Shown here one piece after another: positions 7,940 through 17,092 of a DNA stretch of 64,000 bases. Where the stretch lies: contig NZ_JACJVR010000018.1 in NCBI RefSeq assembly GCF_014212175.1, positions 1 to 64,000 on the forward strand, given 5' to 3'. Below the pieces are notes generated by a model that saw only the letters and a list, made by a program, of their open reading frames with translations, did not search any database and was not told the DNA's origin. Numbering within the stretch: position 1 is the first letter of the stretch; each line of letters starts with the position of its first letter. The DNA is from Cohnella xylanilytica. Its GTDB lineage: Bacteria; Bacillota; Bacilli; Paenibacillales; Paenibacillaceae. The position numbers and the translations under genes are program-made.

Positions 7940-8177
7940 ATCGATCCATCCATTATCTATTGATGGCTTTCCACCTCTGACTTATATCCAGACTCTTAAC
8001 TCCTAGAAGTTCGTATTTTAAGAAGAGCCAAGGATGGATTCCATAACTGAAGCGCTTTAGTGCTTTCGTTTAGCCGTTTCTTTTCTTTGTCCTTCTCCTA
8101 CCTTCGTTTCCGTAACACGGATCGGATTTGCCCCCCTGTTTATGCCTGGACGATATTGTCTTTTTTCAATCAAAAAA

Positions 8178-8277
8178 CTGAGCGGATGGGATAGCGGCCT
8201 ATGTGCGGGGTTTGCGGATGGAGTCGGTTGAGCCCGCCTAAGCGACCTCCGAAGAACCTGAGGCAACGGGATAATGG
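8178..8277 (-). repeat. Two reverse-oriented copies of the TATCCC/TCAG motif (array B)
   Basis: On the minus strand, copies at 8178-8199 and 8257-8277 read CTATCCC-N6-TCAG and CCATTATCCC-N6-TCAGG, 80 bp apart. They face the forward array A across the IS1595-like gene, so the gene is bracketed by inward-pointing copies. No gene was accepted in 7940-8353. Confidence 0.8.
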
Positions 8278-8353
8278 GACACTGATCGAAAAGACGAAAT
8301 ATGACTCTCGACAAGGTTAAAATTAGCGCCGAACGTAAGTGCGAGAGCAAAAG

Positions 8354-8383
8354 AAAAAGCCTCCCCCGATCGATGGGGAAGGC
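8354..8383 (-). terminator. Terminator of the heterodimeric ABC operon
   Basis: On the minus strand GCCTTCCCC pairs with GGGGGAGGC around a 7-nt loop (8359-8383) and is followed by TTTTTC. It lies 10 nt after the stop of the last ABC gene. Confidence 0.85.
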
Positions 8384-8392
8384 CGTGAGGCG

Positions 8393-10195
8393 CTAAGCCG
8401 ATAAGAAGCGGTATTGGGCTTCGATAAGGCCTCTATAATGGCCGCCAGGCAGCTTCATGAGCTGATCGTGATTGCCTTGCTCGACGATGACGCCGTGGTC
8501 GAGGACGACGATCAGATCGGCATGGCGGATAGTCGACAGCCTGTGCGCCACGATGAAAGAGGTGCGGTCCGCAAGCAGCGTGCCGAGCGCCTCCTGGATG
8601 CGAAGCTCCGTCTCCGTGTCGATGCTGGCCGTCGCTTCGTCGAGGATGAGGATGCGAGGGTCGGCCAGCAGCGCGCGGGCGAAGGACAGCAGCTGCCTCT
8701 GCCCCATGGAGAGCGCGCTGCCGCGCTCCTGGACTTCGGTGTCGTAGCCGTCCGGCAGCTGCGAGATGAAGTCGTGGGCGCGAACGGAGCGCGCGGCGGC
8801 CTCGACTTCGGCGTCGGTCGCGTCCGGACGCCCGTAACGGATATTGTCGCGGATCGTTCCCGAGAAAATAAAGGTGTCCTGCAGGACGATGCCGATCTGC
8901 GAGCGCAGACTGTCCAGCTTCGCGTCTCGGACGTCGATTCCGTCGATAAGCACGCGCCCCTTCACCGTGTCGTAGAATCGGCACAGAAGGTTGACGATCG
9001 TGCTTTTGCCCGACCCGGTATGGCCGACGAGGGCGACGGTCATGCCCGGCTCGATGTCGAGGTCGATGCCGCGAAGGGCAGGACGGTCCGCCTCGTAGCC
9101 GAACTCGACGTTCTCGAACCGGACGTGGCCCCGGACGTCCGGGAGATCGACGGCGCCCGGCTTCTCGCCGACGGCCGGCTTCTCGTCCATGTATTCGAAA
9201 ATTCTCTCGGCCGAGGACATGGAGATGAGCAGCTGGGAATACATCTGCCCCAGACGCGTGATCGGTTCCCAGAAGTAGCTGACGTAAGTAATGAAGGCGA
9301 CGAGGACGCCGACGGTCATCGCGCCGGATTGAATGAGATGGGTGCCGTACAGCAGCAAAATCAACGTTCCGGCCGCGGAGGTAATCTCGATAACGGGGCC
9401 GAACAGTTGGTTGAGCGCGGAAGCGAAGTTCCACGAGCGAATGTTGCTGCGATTCATCCCGTCGAAGAAGCCGATGTTCTCCTTTTCCTGAGCGAACGCC
9501 TGGGTCACCCGTATTCCTTGGATGCTCTCGTTCAAATGGGAATTGATTCGCGATTGCTTGATGCGCACCGTCTGCCAGGCGAAGCGGATCCGCTTGCGCA
9601 AAGAAGCGGAGACGACGAACATAAGCGGCACGGTAATCATGACGGCCAGCCCAAGCTTGAACTGGAGGCAAAGAAGGATCACGATGATGCCGAGCAATTG
9701 CGCGATATCGATGACCGAGTTGACGACGCCGTTCGTGAATAGATCCTGCAGGGAGTTGACGTCGTTCGTCACCCGCACGAGCACCGATCCGGCCGGCCTC
9801 TTGTCGAAGAAGCGGAACGACAGCCCTTGAATATGTTTGAACAACGCGGTGCGAAGATCGTAGATGACCTTCTGCCCGATCTCGTTCGTTTTCAGAATCG
9901 TGTATCGCTGCGCCCACCATCGGAGCGCGTATAGGACAAGCATGCCGGCCATAATGCCGTACAGAAGGCCTTGGTTCGGATCGCCTTCCCGCGGCTGGAT
10001 CGCGCGGTCGATCGCCATGCTGATCAGGAACGGGATAGCCAGCTTGGTCAACATGCCGAACGCGGTCATGACGAAGACGACGCGGTTGACCTCCGTTCGA
10101 TAAGGCTTGATGTATGTGAACAGCCGGGCCATCTGCTTCCAGTTGAAGCTCTTCTCGATCAGATCGTCGTCTTGGTATTGGAACTTCCGGCTCAT
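8393..10195 (-). CDS. Heterodimeric ABC exporter, half with catalytic Glu but deviant signature
   Basis: 600 aa: transmembrane domain (~30-335, six helices) fused to a nucleotide-binding domain. Walker A GHTGSGKST is at 391-399 and Walker B ends in ILILDE with the catalytic glutamate E520. The ABC signature is LSMGQ (495-499) rather than LSGGQ. The H-loop appears as IVAHRLS. It overlaps the upstream partner gene by 4 nt (ATGA), which implies coupled translation and a 1:1 complex. Relatives of this layout in Bacillus (for example BmrCD) export drugs or lipids; the substrate here is unknown. Confidence 0.9.
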   Translation of the reverse strand: MSRKFQYQDDDLIEKSFNWKQMARLFTYIKPYRTEVNRVVFVMTAFGMLTKLAIPFLISMAIDRAIQPREGDPNQGLLYGIMAGMLVLYALRWWAQRYTILKTNEIGQKVIYDLRTALFKHIQGLSFRFFDKRPAGSVLVRVTNDVNSLQDLFTNGVVNSVIDIAQLLGIIVILLCLQFKLGLAVMITVPLMFVVSASLRKRIRFAWQTVRIKQSRINSHLNESIQGIRVTQAFAQEKENIGFFDGMNRSNIRSWNFASALNQLFGPVIEITSAAGTLILLLYGTHLIQSGAMTVGVLVAFITYVSYFWEPITRLGQMYSQLLISMSSAERIFEYMDEKPAVGEKPGAVDLPDVRGHVRFENVEFGYEADRPALRGIDLDIEPGMTVALVGHTGSGKSTIVNLLCRFYDTVKGRVLIDGIDVRDAKLDSLRSQIGIVLQDTFIFSGTIRDNIRYGRPDATDAEVEAAARSVRAHDFISQLPDGYDTEVQERGSALSMGQRQLLSFARALLADPRILILDEATASIDTETELRIQEALGTLLADRTSFIVAHRLSTIRHADLIVVLDHGVIVEQGNHDQLMKLPGGHYRGLIEAQYRFLSA

Positions 10196-11979
10196 CCGCT
10201 TACCCGCCTCTCTCCAGCCGCGGCCGCATCCAGTTCATCCGGACGGTCGGCGTATTGCGCGCGGTACGTCTCACGGTACAAGCCCGGTTGACGAAGAAGC
10301 TGCTCGTGCTTCCCTCGCTGGACGACGCGCCCGCGGTCGAGAACGACGATCTCGTCGGCATGCCGGAGGGAAGAAATGCGATGGGCGATTATAAACGTCG
10401 TTCGACCCGCCATCACTTTGCGAAGCGACTGCTGGATGACGTGTTCGGTCTCCATGTCGAGCGCACTGGTCGAATCGTCGAGAATAAGGATCTTGGGCTT
10501 CAGGAGCAACGCGCGGGCGATGGCGATCCGCTGCTTCTGGCCGCCGGACAAGCCCATCCCTCTCTCCCCCACGATCGTATCGTAGCCCAGCGGCAGCTCC
10601 ATGATGAACTCGTGCGCTTGGGAGAGCTTCGCCGCTTCGATAATCGCTTCTTCGCTCGCGTCCGCCTGCCCGTAAGCGATGTTCTCGCGGATCGTCGTCG
10701 AGAACAGGAACGACTCCTGGAAGACGATGGCGGTCTGTCTTCGCAGGCTCTCCAGCTCGATGTGGCGGATGTCGACGCCGTCGAGCGTGATCGCTCCTTC
10801 TCCGACATCGTAAGCTCGCAGGAGAAGCTGGACGACCGTCGATTTGCCCGAACCGGTTCCGCCGAGAAGGCCGATGACGGAGCCCGGAGGGACGTCCAGA
10901 TTAAAGCCGAGCAACGCGGAAGGCTGATGCTCGTGATTCGGATACCGGAAGCTGACGTCTTCGAATTGGACGTGTCCTTGAACGTTGTCATCCTTCAATT
11001 CGAGCGCGCGATCGGCGCTTCGGATCGTGACCGGCTGATGAAGCAGCTCGAGCAGCCGCTCCCCCGCCGCCTTCGATTGCGTGTAGTTGTTGATCTGGAA
11101 CCCGAGCGTCCAGAGCGGCGCCACGATCATCCCAAGCATGCCGTTAAGCGAGACAAGGGATCCCAGCGTCAACGAGCCGTGAATGACCCGGATTCCGCCG
11201 GCTAGCAGCAGCAGAACGACGCTGAGGTTGGCGATGAATTCGATGACGGGGAAATACTTCGCCCATACAGCGGCGAGGGCCAAGTGGTTGTCGCGGTAAT
11301 TTTCGTTGCCGCCCTTGAATTTGTTCATCTCGTGCTTCTCGCTCGCGAACGACTTGACCGTGCGAACGCCCATGATGTTCTCCTGCACGCTCACCGTAAG
11401 CCGTCCGACCGCCGCGCGAATGGAACGGAACACCGGATGGATGTGAAGCTCGAACCGGATGGCTACATACGACAGCACCGGGATGATGGCGAGGGTCATC
11501 AGCATGAGCGGCCAATCGATAATTGCCATCATGGTGAAGCCGAACAGGACGAGGAACGCCGTGTTCATAAGCTGCGCGAACCCGAAGCCGATGAAGTTGC
11601 GGATGCCTTCGATGTCCGCGGTAAGCCGGGACATAAGGTCTCCCGTCCGGGCGGAATCGTAGAACGAGAAAGGCAGCACCTGCAGCTTCTCATAGCTGGC
11701 GTTGCGCAGCCGGTAAGCCAGGCGGTTGCCGAGCCGGCCGCCGCTGAAGCCGTGCACGTACTGGCAGCCGGCCTTCAGGACGACGATGCCCACCGCCAGC
11801 AGCGCCAGTGCGACGAGTCCGTCGAATTCGCCGGGGACGATCATGTCGTCGATCAGCACCCTCAGCAGCAGTGGATAGACGAGCCCGAGCGCCGTCGCGG
11901 CGGCGAGGCCGAGCACCGACCCCAATAGGAATCCTTTGTCCTGCCAGAAAAAAGCTTTTAACCCTCGGAATACGTCCAA
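10192..11979 (-). CDS. Heterodimeric ABC exporter, half with degenerate catalytic Glu
   Basis: 595 aa with TTG start at 11979 (GGGAGGG upstream). The six-helix membrane domain spans ~15-305. Walker A GGTGSGKST is at 373-381, canonical signature LSGGQ at 477-481. Walker B reads LILDDS, so the catalytic Glu is Asp (D502). Combined with the partner's E520 and LSMGQ, one composite ATP site is consensus and the other doubly degenerate, as known for asymmetric heterodimeric exporters. The two genes form an operon closed by the terminator at 8354. Confidence 0.9.
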   Translation of the reverse strand: MDVFRGLKAFFWQDKGFLLGSVLGLAAATALGLVYPLLLRVLIDDMIVPGEFDGLVALALLAVGIVVLKAGCQYVHGFSGGRLGNRLAYRLRNASYEKLQVLPFSFYDSARTGDLMSRLTADIEGIRNFIGFGFAQLMNTAFLVLFGFTMMAIIDWPLMLMTLAIIPVLSYVAIRFELHIHPVFRSIRAAVGRLTVSVQENIMGVRTVKSFASEKHEMNKFKGGNENYRDNHLALAAVWAKYFPVIEFIANLSVVLLLLAGGIRVIHGSLTLGSLVSLNGMLGMIVAPLWTLGFQINNYTQSKAAGERLLELLHQPVTIRSADRALELKDDNVQGHVQFEDVSFRYPNHEHQPSALLGFNLDVPPGSVIGLLGGTGSGKSTVVQLLLRAYDVGEGAITLDGVDIRHIELESLRRQTAIVFQESFLFSTTIRENIAYGQADASEEAIIEAAKLSQAHEFIMELPLGYDTIVGERGMGLSGGQKQRIAIARALLLKPKILILDDSTSALDMETEHVIQQSLRKVMAGRTTFIIAHRISSLRHADEIVVLDRGRVVQRGKHEQLLRQPGLYRETYRAQYADRPDELDAAAAGERRVSG

Positions 11980-12192
11980 ATGATGTCAGCCCTCCCAGTC
12001 GATCGGATACGACGGAAGCATAACAGGAACGAACCCCCCCTTCAAACGCCGTTAGAAGGGATATCGGGGTCTCAGCCGGGACGACCGGAAATCAGCGGCG
12101 GTTATCGGGGACCATTCTCCATAATCATCGCTTATTCTCCCCCTCTTCCCCTCATCCGGGTCCATTCGGCCGGATAGGGCCGGAAAAACGTG

Positions 12193-12232
12193 AAAAGGCT
12201 TTCTCGCCCCGCAAAAACGAGGCAAGAAAGCC
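12193..12232 (-). terminator. Terminator after the dynamin gene
   Basis: On the minus strand GGCTTTCTTGCC pairs with GGCGAGAAAGCC around an 11-16 nt loop and ends in TTTT. It sits 31 nt past the stop of the dynamin gene. The gap 11980-12192 shows no gene. Confidence 0.8.
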
Positions 12233-12262
12233 GAATACGACCTTATAAGGGGGATGATTCCA

Positions 12263-15200
12263 TCAAGGCGTTCCGCCTTTTCGCAAAATCATCCATTCGC
12301 TTCGAATCTCCTCCAGCAGCTTCTCTTCTCCAGGCTCCCGGATCGTCTCCTCCAAGCCGGCCGCATATTCGGCCAACTCGCTCGACATCGCGTCCGCGGC
12401 CTTGCCCAGCTCCGAGCGGAACGCGGCCGCCGTCGAATCGCTCCATCGTTCCTTCGTCAAGGCAAGCCACTCGTCCGCGACGCGGAACAGCTCGGCTTCG
12501 AGCTCGTCCCGGAGCGCTGACTTGCCATCCCGTTCGAAGAAATGCTTCGGGCTGCGGAAGGCGCCCCACAGCTTGCGGCCGTCCACGTTAGGGCCGTCCG
12601 CGAACGGCTCGGCCAGCGGCAGCTCCAAGTCCGGCTTCAGAAGCTGCTCGGGTGCGAAGCCTTCCAGCGAAGCGCCCGCCGCCTCCTCCGCCATCCGCTG
12701 CGCGACGGCGCGATGCAGCGCGTTCTCCATTCGCAGGCCCGCGGCCCGCAGCTCCTGAAGCAAATCTTCGCCGACGGTCCTTCTCAGATCGAGCCAGCAG
12801 GCTTGAAGGAGCTTTTTGAGATCGCGGCCGTCATCCTGCAGAACCGACGGGTGGAACGCGGTCATGAAGTGCTCGTTGAACCGGTACTTCACTCTCTGCC
12901 GCAGATGATAGAGCTGCTCGCCAAGCTCCTGAAGCATCGGCTGCACGGCCGCGTCGTTCATGGAGGAGCGCACGCGCTCTTGAAGAAGCGACGCGCTCTC
13001 CAGCAGCCGCTTCCTCCGCTCCAGGCGAACCGATGCATCTTCGTTCGCCGCCTCGAGCAGGCTTCGGAGCATGCCGTCGATCCGGTCCAGCTCCTTGCGG
13101 GCTCCTTCGGCCGCAAGTCCGCCCAACTCCTCCCGGGAGAACGTCCGGAACGCCGTCTCGAAGGAGGCGAGCCCGGATGCCGCAACGCCTTCCCTCGATC
13201 CGGCCAGCTTCGCTTCGAGGCCTCTGAGGCTCGAGACGGGGAACAGACGGGGATTGCGAATTCCATGCTTAAGCAGCTGCGATTCCACGTGGTTCACGAC
13301 GGACGCCAGCTCCTCTTCGGAGGAAGCAAGGTCGGCCGCGTTGATGACGAAAAACATTTTATCGAGTTCGAAGACGTCCTTCACGCTGCCGAGCTGGTTC
13401 AGAAACCGGCGGTCCGCCTCGGTGAAGGCGTGGTTGTAATACGTCACGAACAGGACGGCGTCCGCATCCTTGATGTATTGGAAAGCGACGCCGGTATGTC
13501 TGGCGTTGATCGAGTCGGCCCCGGGCGTATCGACCAGCACCGCCCCGCTCCGGGTGAGGGGAGAGTCCAGGTACAGATCGGCCGACGCGACGAAGCACGA
13601 GGCTTCTTCCTCGGCGACGAAGCGGCGGTACTCCTCTTCCTGCACGTGCAGCTCCCGGTCCAGCAGCTCGCCGTAACGAGCCCAGCCGGACGCCGCCGCT
13701 TGCAGAAAGGCGAGGTGCGGACGTCCACGCGGGTGCAGTTCGTCGGGCGACAAGGACGCGGCCAGCTTCAGCAGCGCGGGGATGCCTTCTCCCGCCTGCG
13801 CGGCCGCTTCCGCCCCGATGCCGAGACGCTCCAGCGAGAACAGCACGTCCTCGCGCATCGCCTCGGCCGTCTTCATCCGGATCAGCGCCGTGCCGTGGCC
13901 GTAATCGCCGATCGGAGCGACGATCCGGTTGATGGTCGCCGTCGTCGGATTGGGAGAGACGGGCAGCGCGGGCTGGCCGACGAGCGCGTTGGCGAACGAC
14001 GACTTGCCGGCGCTGAAGGCGCCGAACAGCGCGATCGTGAAGCGGTTCTGGCGGAACCGCTCCGCCTTGGCGAGCAAGCCTTCGGCCTGCTTGCGCAGAG
14101 GCGCGACCGGCGCGAGCAGCTTGGCCGCGCGCTCGAGCAGCTCGGCGGCGGCCTCTTGCGGGCCGACGGGGCTCGCATCTAGCGAGGCAGGAGAAGCGGC
14201 GTCCGCGCCGGTATCGGCCGTTTCGACGGCTGTCGCGGACCGTCCGGCGAAGTTCCGGTCAACGGCGTCCGCGCCGGTCCCCGCGCCTGCGACGGCTTCT
14301 GTCGGCCCTATCGCCGATCCCGCCGCCGCCCCGGTCCCGCCGCCCGCGGCGACAGAGGCGCCTCCAGCGGACTGAGGCAGGCTCGGCGTCGACCGAACCG
14401 CGGAAGCGGCGCCGGCGAGCCCCTCGAGCGCCGACGCGGCCAGCGCGCCCGGCTTCGGCAGCCGCTCCGCGGCCGATTCCGGCGCCGGCGGCAGCAGCTC
14501 GAGCAGCCGGCTCTCCTCGTCGCGCTCGGCCGCCTCCAGCGCCGCGATCCCGCTCGCCGCCGCTTCGCGCGGCTCCAGCGCCCGCAGCTCCGCCTCGATG
14601 CCGGAAGCCGCGGCGAGACGTTCCGGGCGCCGCCGCTCTTCGAAGGCGGCGGCAAGGCGCAGCGCCTCCCGACGCACGACGGCCTTCAGCTCGGAGCCGA
14701 GCTCCGCCGAGAAGTGCAGCGTCGCCTGGCCGTCCGCGCCGGTTCCCGGCTTCACCCGCTGGCGAAGCCATTCGGCGGTCGCCGCGGGGAATGCCGCCTC
14801 CAGCTCCGCTTCCAGCGCCTCCCCTTCGTAGCCCGCCTCCTTCGCCTCCGCCCGGAGCATGCTGAGCGCATGCCCCGTGACGTGAGCCTCCAGCTGCGCG
14901 TTCAAGTCCCGCATCAGTTCGGCCATCCGCCGCTCGCGCTCGGCCTCGGTCTTGGCGGCGCCTCCGAACCAGCCCCCCGCCTTGAAGTTCGGCTGGAGGC
15001 TCTCGAGCACCGCCCGAACCTTCTCGCGCGTCTCGGCAGGGGTAATTCCTGCGTTCGCCAGCAGCGAGTCCAATCGCCCGCGGAACGCGTCCAGGCGCCT
15101 ATCCCCTTCGGTCAGGATCGCCACGCGTTCGGCTTCGAGCCTGGCCCGCTCTTCCGCCAGCCGGGCCGCCTCGTCGGCTCCGCCCGCCTTCTCGGCCAGC

Positions 15201-16120
15201 TCCTCCCGCTCCGCGGCGTGCCGCTGCCGCAGAAATTCCCGGTACTGCTCCGCCAAGTACCGGGCGGACCGGTCCGCGCTTCGGAGCAGCAGCTCCTCGC
15301 GCAGCGGCTTCAGCCGCTCGATGACCCCGAGCAGCTCTTCCCACTGCGACAGAGGGTGCCCCGGCTCCCTGAGCGAGAGGGATAAGATGCCCGCCGGCTC
15401 GATTCGCCAATTGGCCAGCGCCTGGCGCAGCCCCTCCTGGAACTTCGCGAACGACACTTCTTGCTCCCGGTGCTTGTCGATCATGTTGACGATAATGTAC
15501 GTCGGCTTGCCCCACCGATGCAGCGTGCGGAGGAACCGGAAGTTCACCTCCGACAGCACGTGGTTGTAATCCGTCACGTAGAAAACGACGTCCGCCAAAT
15601 GAAGAGCCGATTCCGTCGCCGCCCGGTGGGCGCCGTCCGTCGAATCCACCCCCGGCGTATCGACGAGCGCCATGCGGTCCCCGAGCAGCGGCACGGGGTA
15701 GGTGACGTCGATCGCCGCCACGCCCTCCCCGTCGATCGCCAGGTCGCTCAGCCGCTCGACCGGCAAGTTCGGCGTCTCCGTCGTCGTTCCGTCCTTCGCG
15801 CGGAAGACGACGTGCGCGGCCGGCTCCCCGTCGCGCACGGTGACGACGTTCGCCGTCGTCGGAATCGGCGACGACGGGAGCAGCTCCGCGCCGATCAGCG
15901 CGTTCACGAGCGTCGACTTGCCCGCGGAGAAATGTCCGCAGAAGGCGATCGTCGCCACGCCCCGCTCCAGCTTCTCCGCGAGCTCCGCGAATTTGGCCCG
16001 CTGCACCTCGTCCCCCGCCGCGCCGACCCGATCGGCCATTCGCAGCAAAGCTTCTCTATAGAAAGCGACTTCTCTCTCCAGCTCTTGCACCCGCAACTCT
16101 CCCAACTCCCGCTCGCTCAT
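12263..16120 (-). CDS. dynA: Two-GTPase bacterial dynamin (DynA/YpbR type)
   Basis: 1285 aa with two dynamin modules in one chain. The first has G1 GHFSAGKST at 62-70 and G3 DTPGVDST. The second has G1 GAFSAGKSS near residue 700 and G3 DTPGADS. Each is followed by long helical, charged stalk segments. An Ala/Gly/Pro-rich linker (roughly 560-670) separates the halves. B. subtilis DynA (YpbR) has the same tandem build and works at the membrane in fusion, repair and phage tolerance. This protein is somewhat longer, mainly by the linker. It overlaps nth by 4 nt, so the two genes are co-translated. Confidence 0.9.
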   Translation of the reverse strand: MSERELGELRVQELEREVAFYREALLRMADRVGAAGDEVQRAKFAELAEKLERGVATIAFCGHFSAGKSTLVNALIGAELLPSSPIPTTANVVTVRDGEPAAHVVFRAKDGTTTETPNLPVERLSDLAIDGEGVAAIDVTYPVPLLGDRMALVDTPGVDSTDGAHRAATESALHLADVVFYVTDYNHVLSEVNFRFLRTLHRWGKPTYIIVNMIDKHREQEVSFAKFQEGLRQALANWRIEPAGILSLSLREPGHPLSQWEELLGVIERLKPLREELLLRSADRSARYLAEQYREFLRQRHAAEREELAEKAGGADEAARLAEERARLEAERVAILTEGDRRLDAFRGRLDSLLANAGITPAETREKVRAVLESLQPNFKAGGWFGGAAKTEAERERRMAELMRDLNAQLEAHVTGHALSMLRAEAKEAGYEGEALEAELEAAFPAATAEWLRQRVKPGTGADGQATLHFSAELGSELKAVVRREALRLAAAFEERRRPERLAAASGIEAELRALEPREAAASGIAALEAAERDEESRLLELLPPAPESAAERLPKPGALAASALEGLAGAASAVRSTPSLPQSAGGASVAAGGGTGAAAGSAIGPTEAVAGAGTGADAVDRNFAGRSATAVETADTGADAASPASLDASPVGPQEAAAELLERAAKLLAPVAPLRKQAEGLLAKAERFRQNRFTIALFGAFSAGKSSFANALVGQPALPVSPNPTTATINRIVAPIGDYGHGTALIRMKTAEAMREDVLFSLERLGIGAEAAAQAGEGIPALLKLAASLSPDELHPRGRPHLAFLQAAASGWARYGELLDRELHVQEEEYRRFVAEEEASCFVASADLYLDSPLTRSGAVLVDTPGADSINARHTGVAFQYIKDADAVLFVTYYNHAFTEADRRFLNQLGSVKDVFELDKMFFVINAADLASSEEELASVVNHVESQLLKHGIRNPRLFPVSSLRGLEAKLAGSREGVAASGLASFETAFRTFSREELGGLAAEGARKELDRIDGMLRSLLEAANEDASVRLERRKRLLESASLLQERVRSSMNDAAVQPMLQELGEQLYHLRQRVKYRFNEHFMTAFHPSVLQDDGRDLKKLLQACWLDLRRTVGEDLLQELRAAGLRMENALHRAVAQRMAEEAAGASLEGFAPEQLLKPDLELPLAEPFADGPNVDGRKLWGAFRSPKHFFERDGKSALRDELEAELFRVADEWLALTKERWSDSTAAAFRSELGKAADAMSSELAEYAAGLEETIREPGEEKLLEEIRSEWMILRKGGTP

Positions 16121-16935
16121 GAAGATAGGCCTCCCCGGGCCTTCCGAATCGCCGGCGCCTTCTCCGGCGTCCCCGCCTCGGAAGCCGCGGTTCCGGCTGC
16201 CGTCGTTCCGGCTCCCTGCTTCGTTACAGCTTGCTTCGTTCCCGAAGAAGCCGCCTTCCCCTTGCTCCCGGCGCTTGCCTTAACGGGCTTCAACGCCGCC
16301 TTCATCCGCTTCTTGCCCTCCGGACATACGTCCATAAGCGGGCACACCGCGCATTGCGGGTTCTGCGCCTTGCAATGGTACCGTCCGAAAAAAATAAGCC
16401 GATGATGAGTCAGCGTCCATTCCTCGCGCGGAACGAGCTTCATCAGCTTCTTCTCGACCTCCAGCACGCTGTCGTCCGCCTTGGCGATCCCCAGCCGCTT
16501 CGATACCCGCTCCACGTGCGTGTCCACGGCGATGGCGGGCACGCCGAAGGCGTTCGAGACGACGACATTGGCCGTCTTCCTGCCGACGCCCGGCAGCTCC
16601 GTCAGCTCCGCATGCTCCCTCGGCACTTCGCCGCCGTGCCGGTCGAGCAGTATCCGGCACAGCTTCTGGATGTTCGCGGCCTTGTTCCGGAACAGCCCGA
16701 TGCGGCGGATGTCGTTCTCAAGCTCCTCGAGCGGCACGCTCAAGTAATCTTCCGGTCTCTTGTATTTCTTGAAAAGAGTCGCCGTCACCTTATTGACCGT
16801 CTCGTCCGTGCACTGCGCGGACAGCAGGACGGCGATCGTCAGCTCGAACGGGTTCTCGTGGTTCAGCTCGCAATGCGCGTCCGGATACATCTCGGCTATC
16901 GTATCCAGTATATGTCTCATTTTTACGGCGTTCAT
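16117..16935 (-). CDS. nth: Endonuclease III (DNA glycosylase/AP lyase)
   Basis: 272 aa. Removes oxidised pyrimidines and cleaves the abasic site in base excision repair. The helix-hairpin-helix LPGVGRKTA carries catalytic K120 and the HhH-GPD motif gives D138 in VDTHVER. The [4Fe-4S] loop ligands are C188, C195, C198 and C204. The core ends near 210; residues ~215-272 are an Ala/Lys/Thr-rich tail not usual in the family. It precedes and overlaps dynA by 4 nt; the pairing of a repair enzyme with a dynamin is by operon only. Confidence 0.95.
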   Translation of the reverse strand: MNAVKMRHILDTIAEMYPDAHCELNHENPFELTIAVLLSAQCTDETVNKVTATLFKKYKRPEDYLSVPLEELENDIRRIGLFRNKAANIQKLCRILLDRHGGEVPREHAELTELPGVGRKTANVVVSNAFGVPAIAVDTHVERVSKRLGIAKADDSVLEVEKKLMKLVPREEWTLTHHRLIFFGRYHCKAQNPQCAVCPLMDVCPEGKKRMKAALKPVKASAGSKGKAASSGTKQAVTKQGAGTTAAGTAASEAGTPEKAPAIRKARGGLSS

Positions 16936-17033
16936 CCGGTTCGCTCCTTCTCCTCGTCGCGCAACGTCGATAATGCCCTAACTATCAAGTGTACCGAATC
17001 TTGCTCCCCCCGGCAACAGGACATCTTCACGAT

Positions 17034-17077
17034 AAAAAAAGAAGCCGGCCCGGAAGGCGAACCTTCCGAACCGGCCC
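17034..17077 (-). terminator. Terminator of the S-layer protein gene
   Basis: On the minus strand a GGCCGGTTCGGAAGG arm pairs with CCTTCCGGGCCGGC and is followed by a T7 run. It lies 16 nt after the stop at 17093. 16936-17033 shows nothing further. Confidence 0.85.
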
Positions 17078-17092
17078 TTGTCTTCAGCCGGA

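Noticed and set aside
8057..8350. 97-aa minus-strand open frame
   Set aside because: It covers reverse repeat copies, has no ribosome site and no recognisable features.
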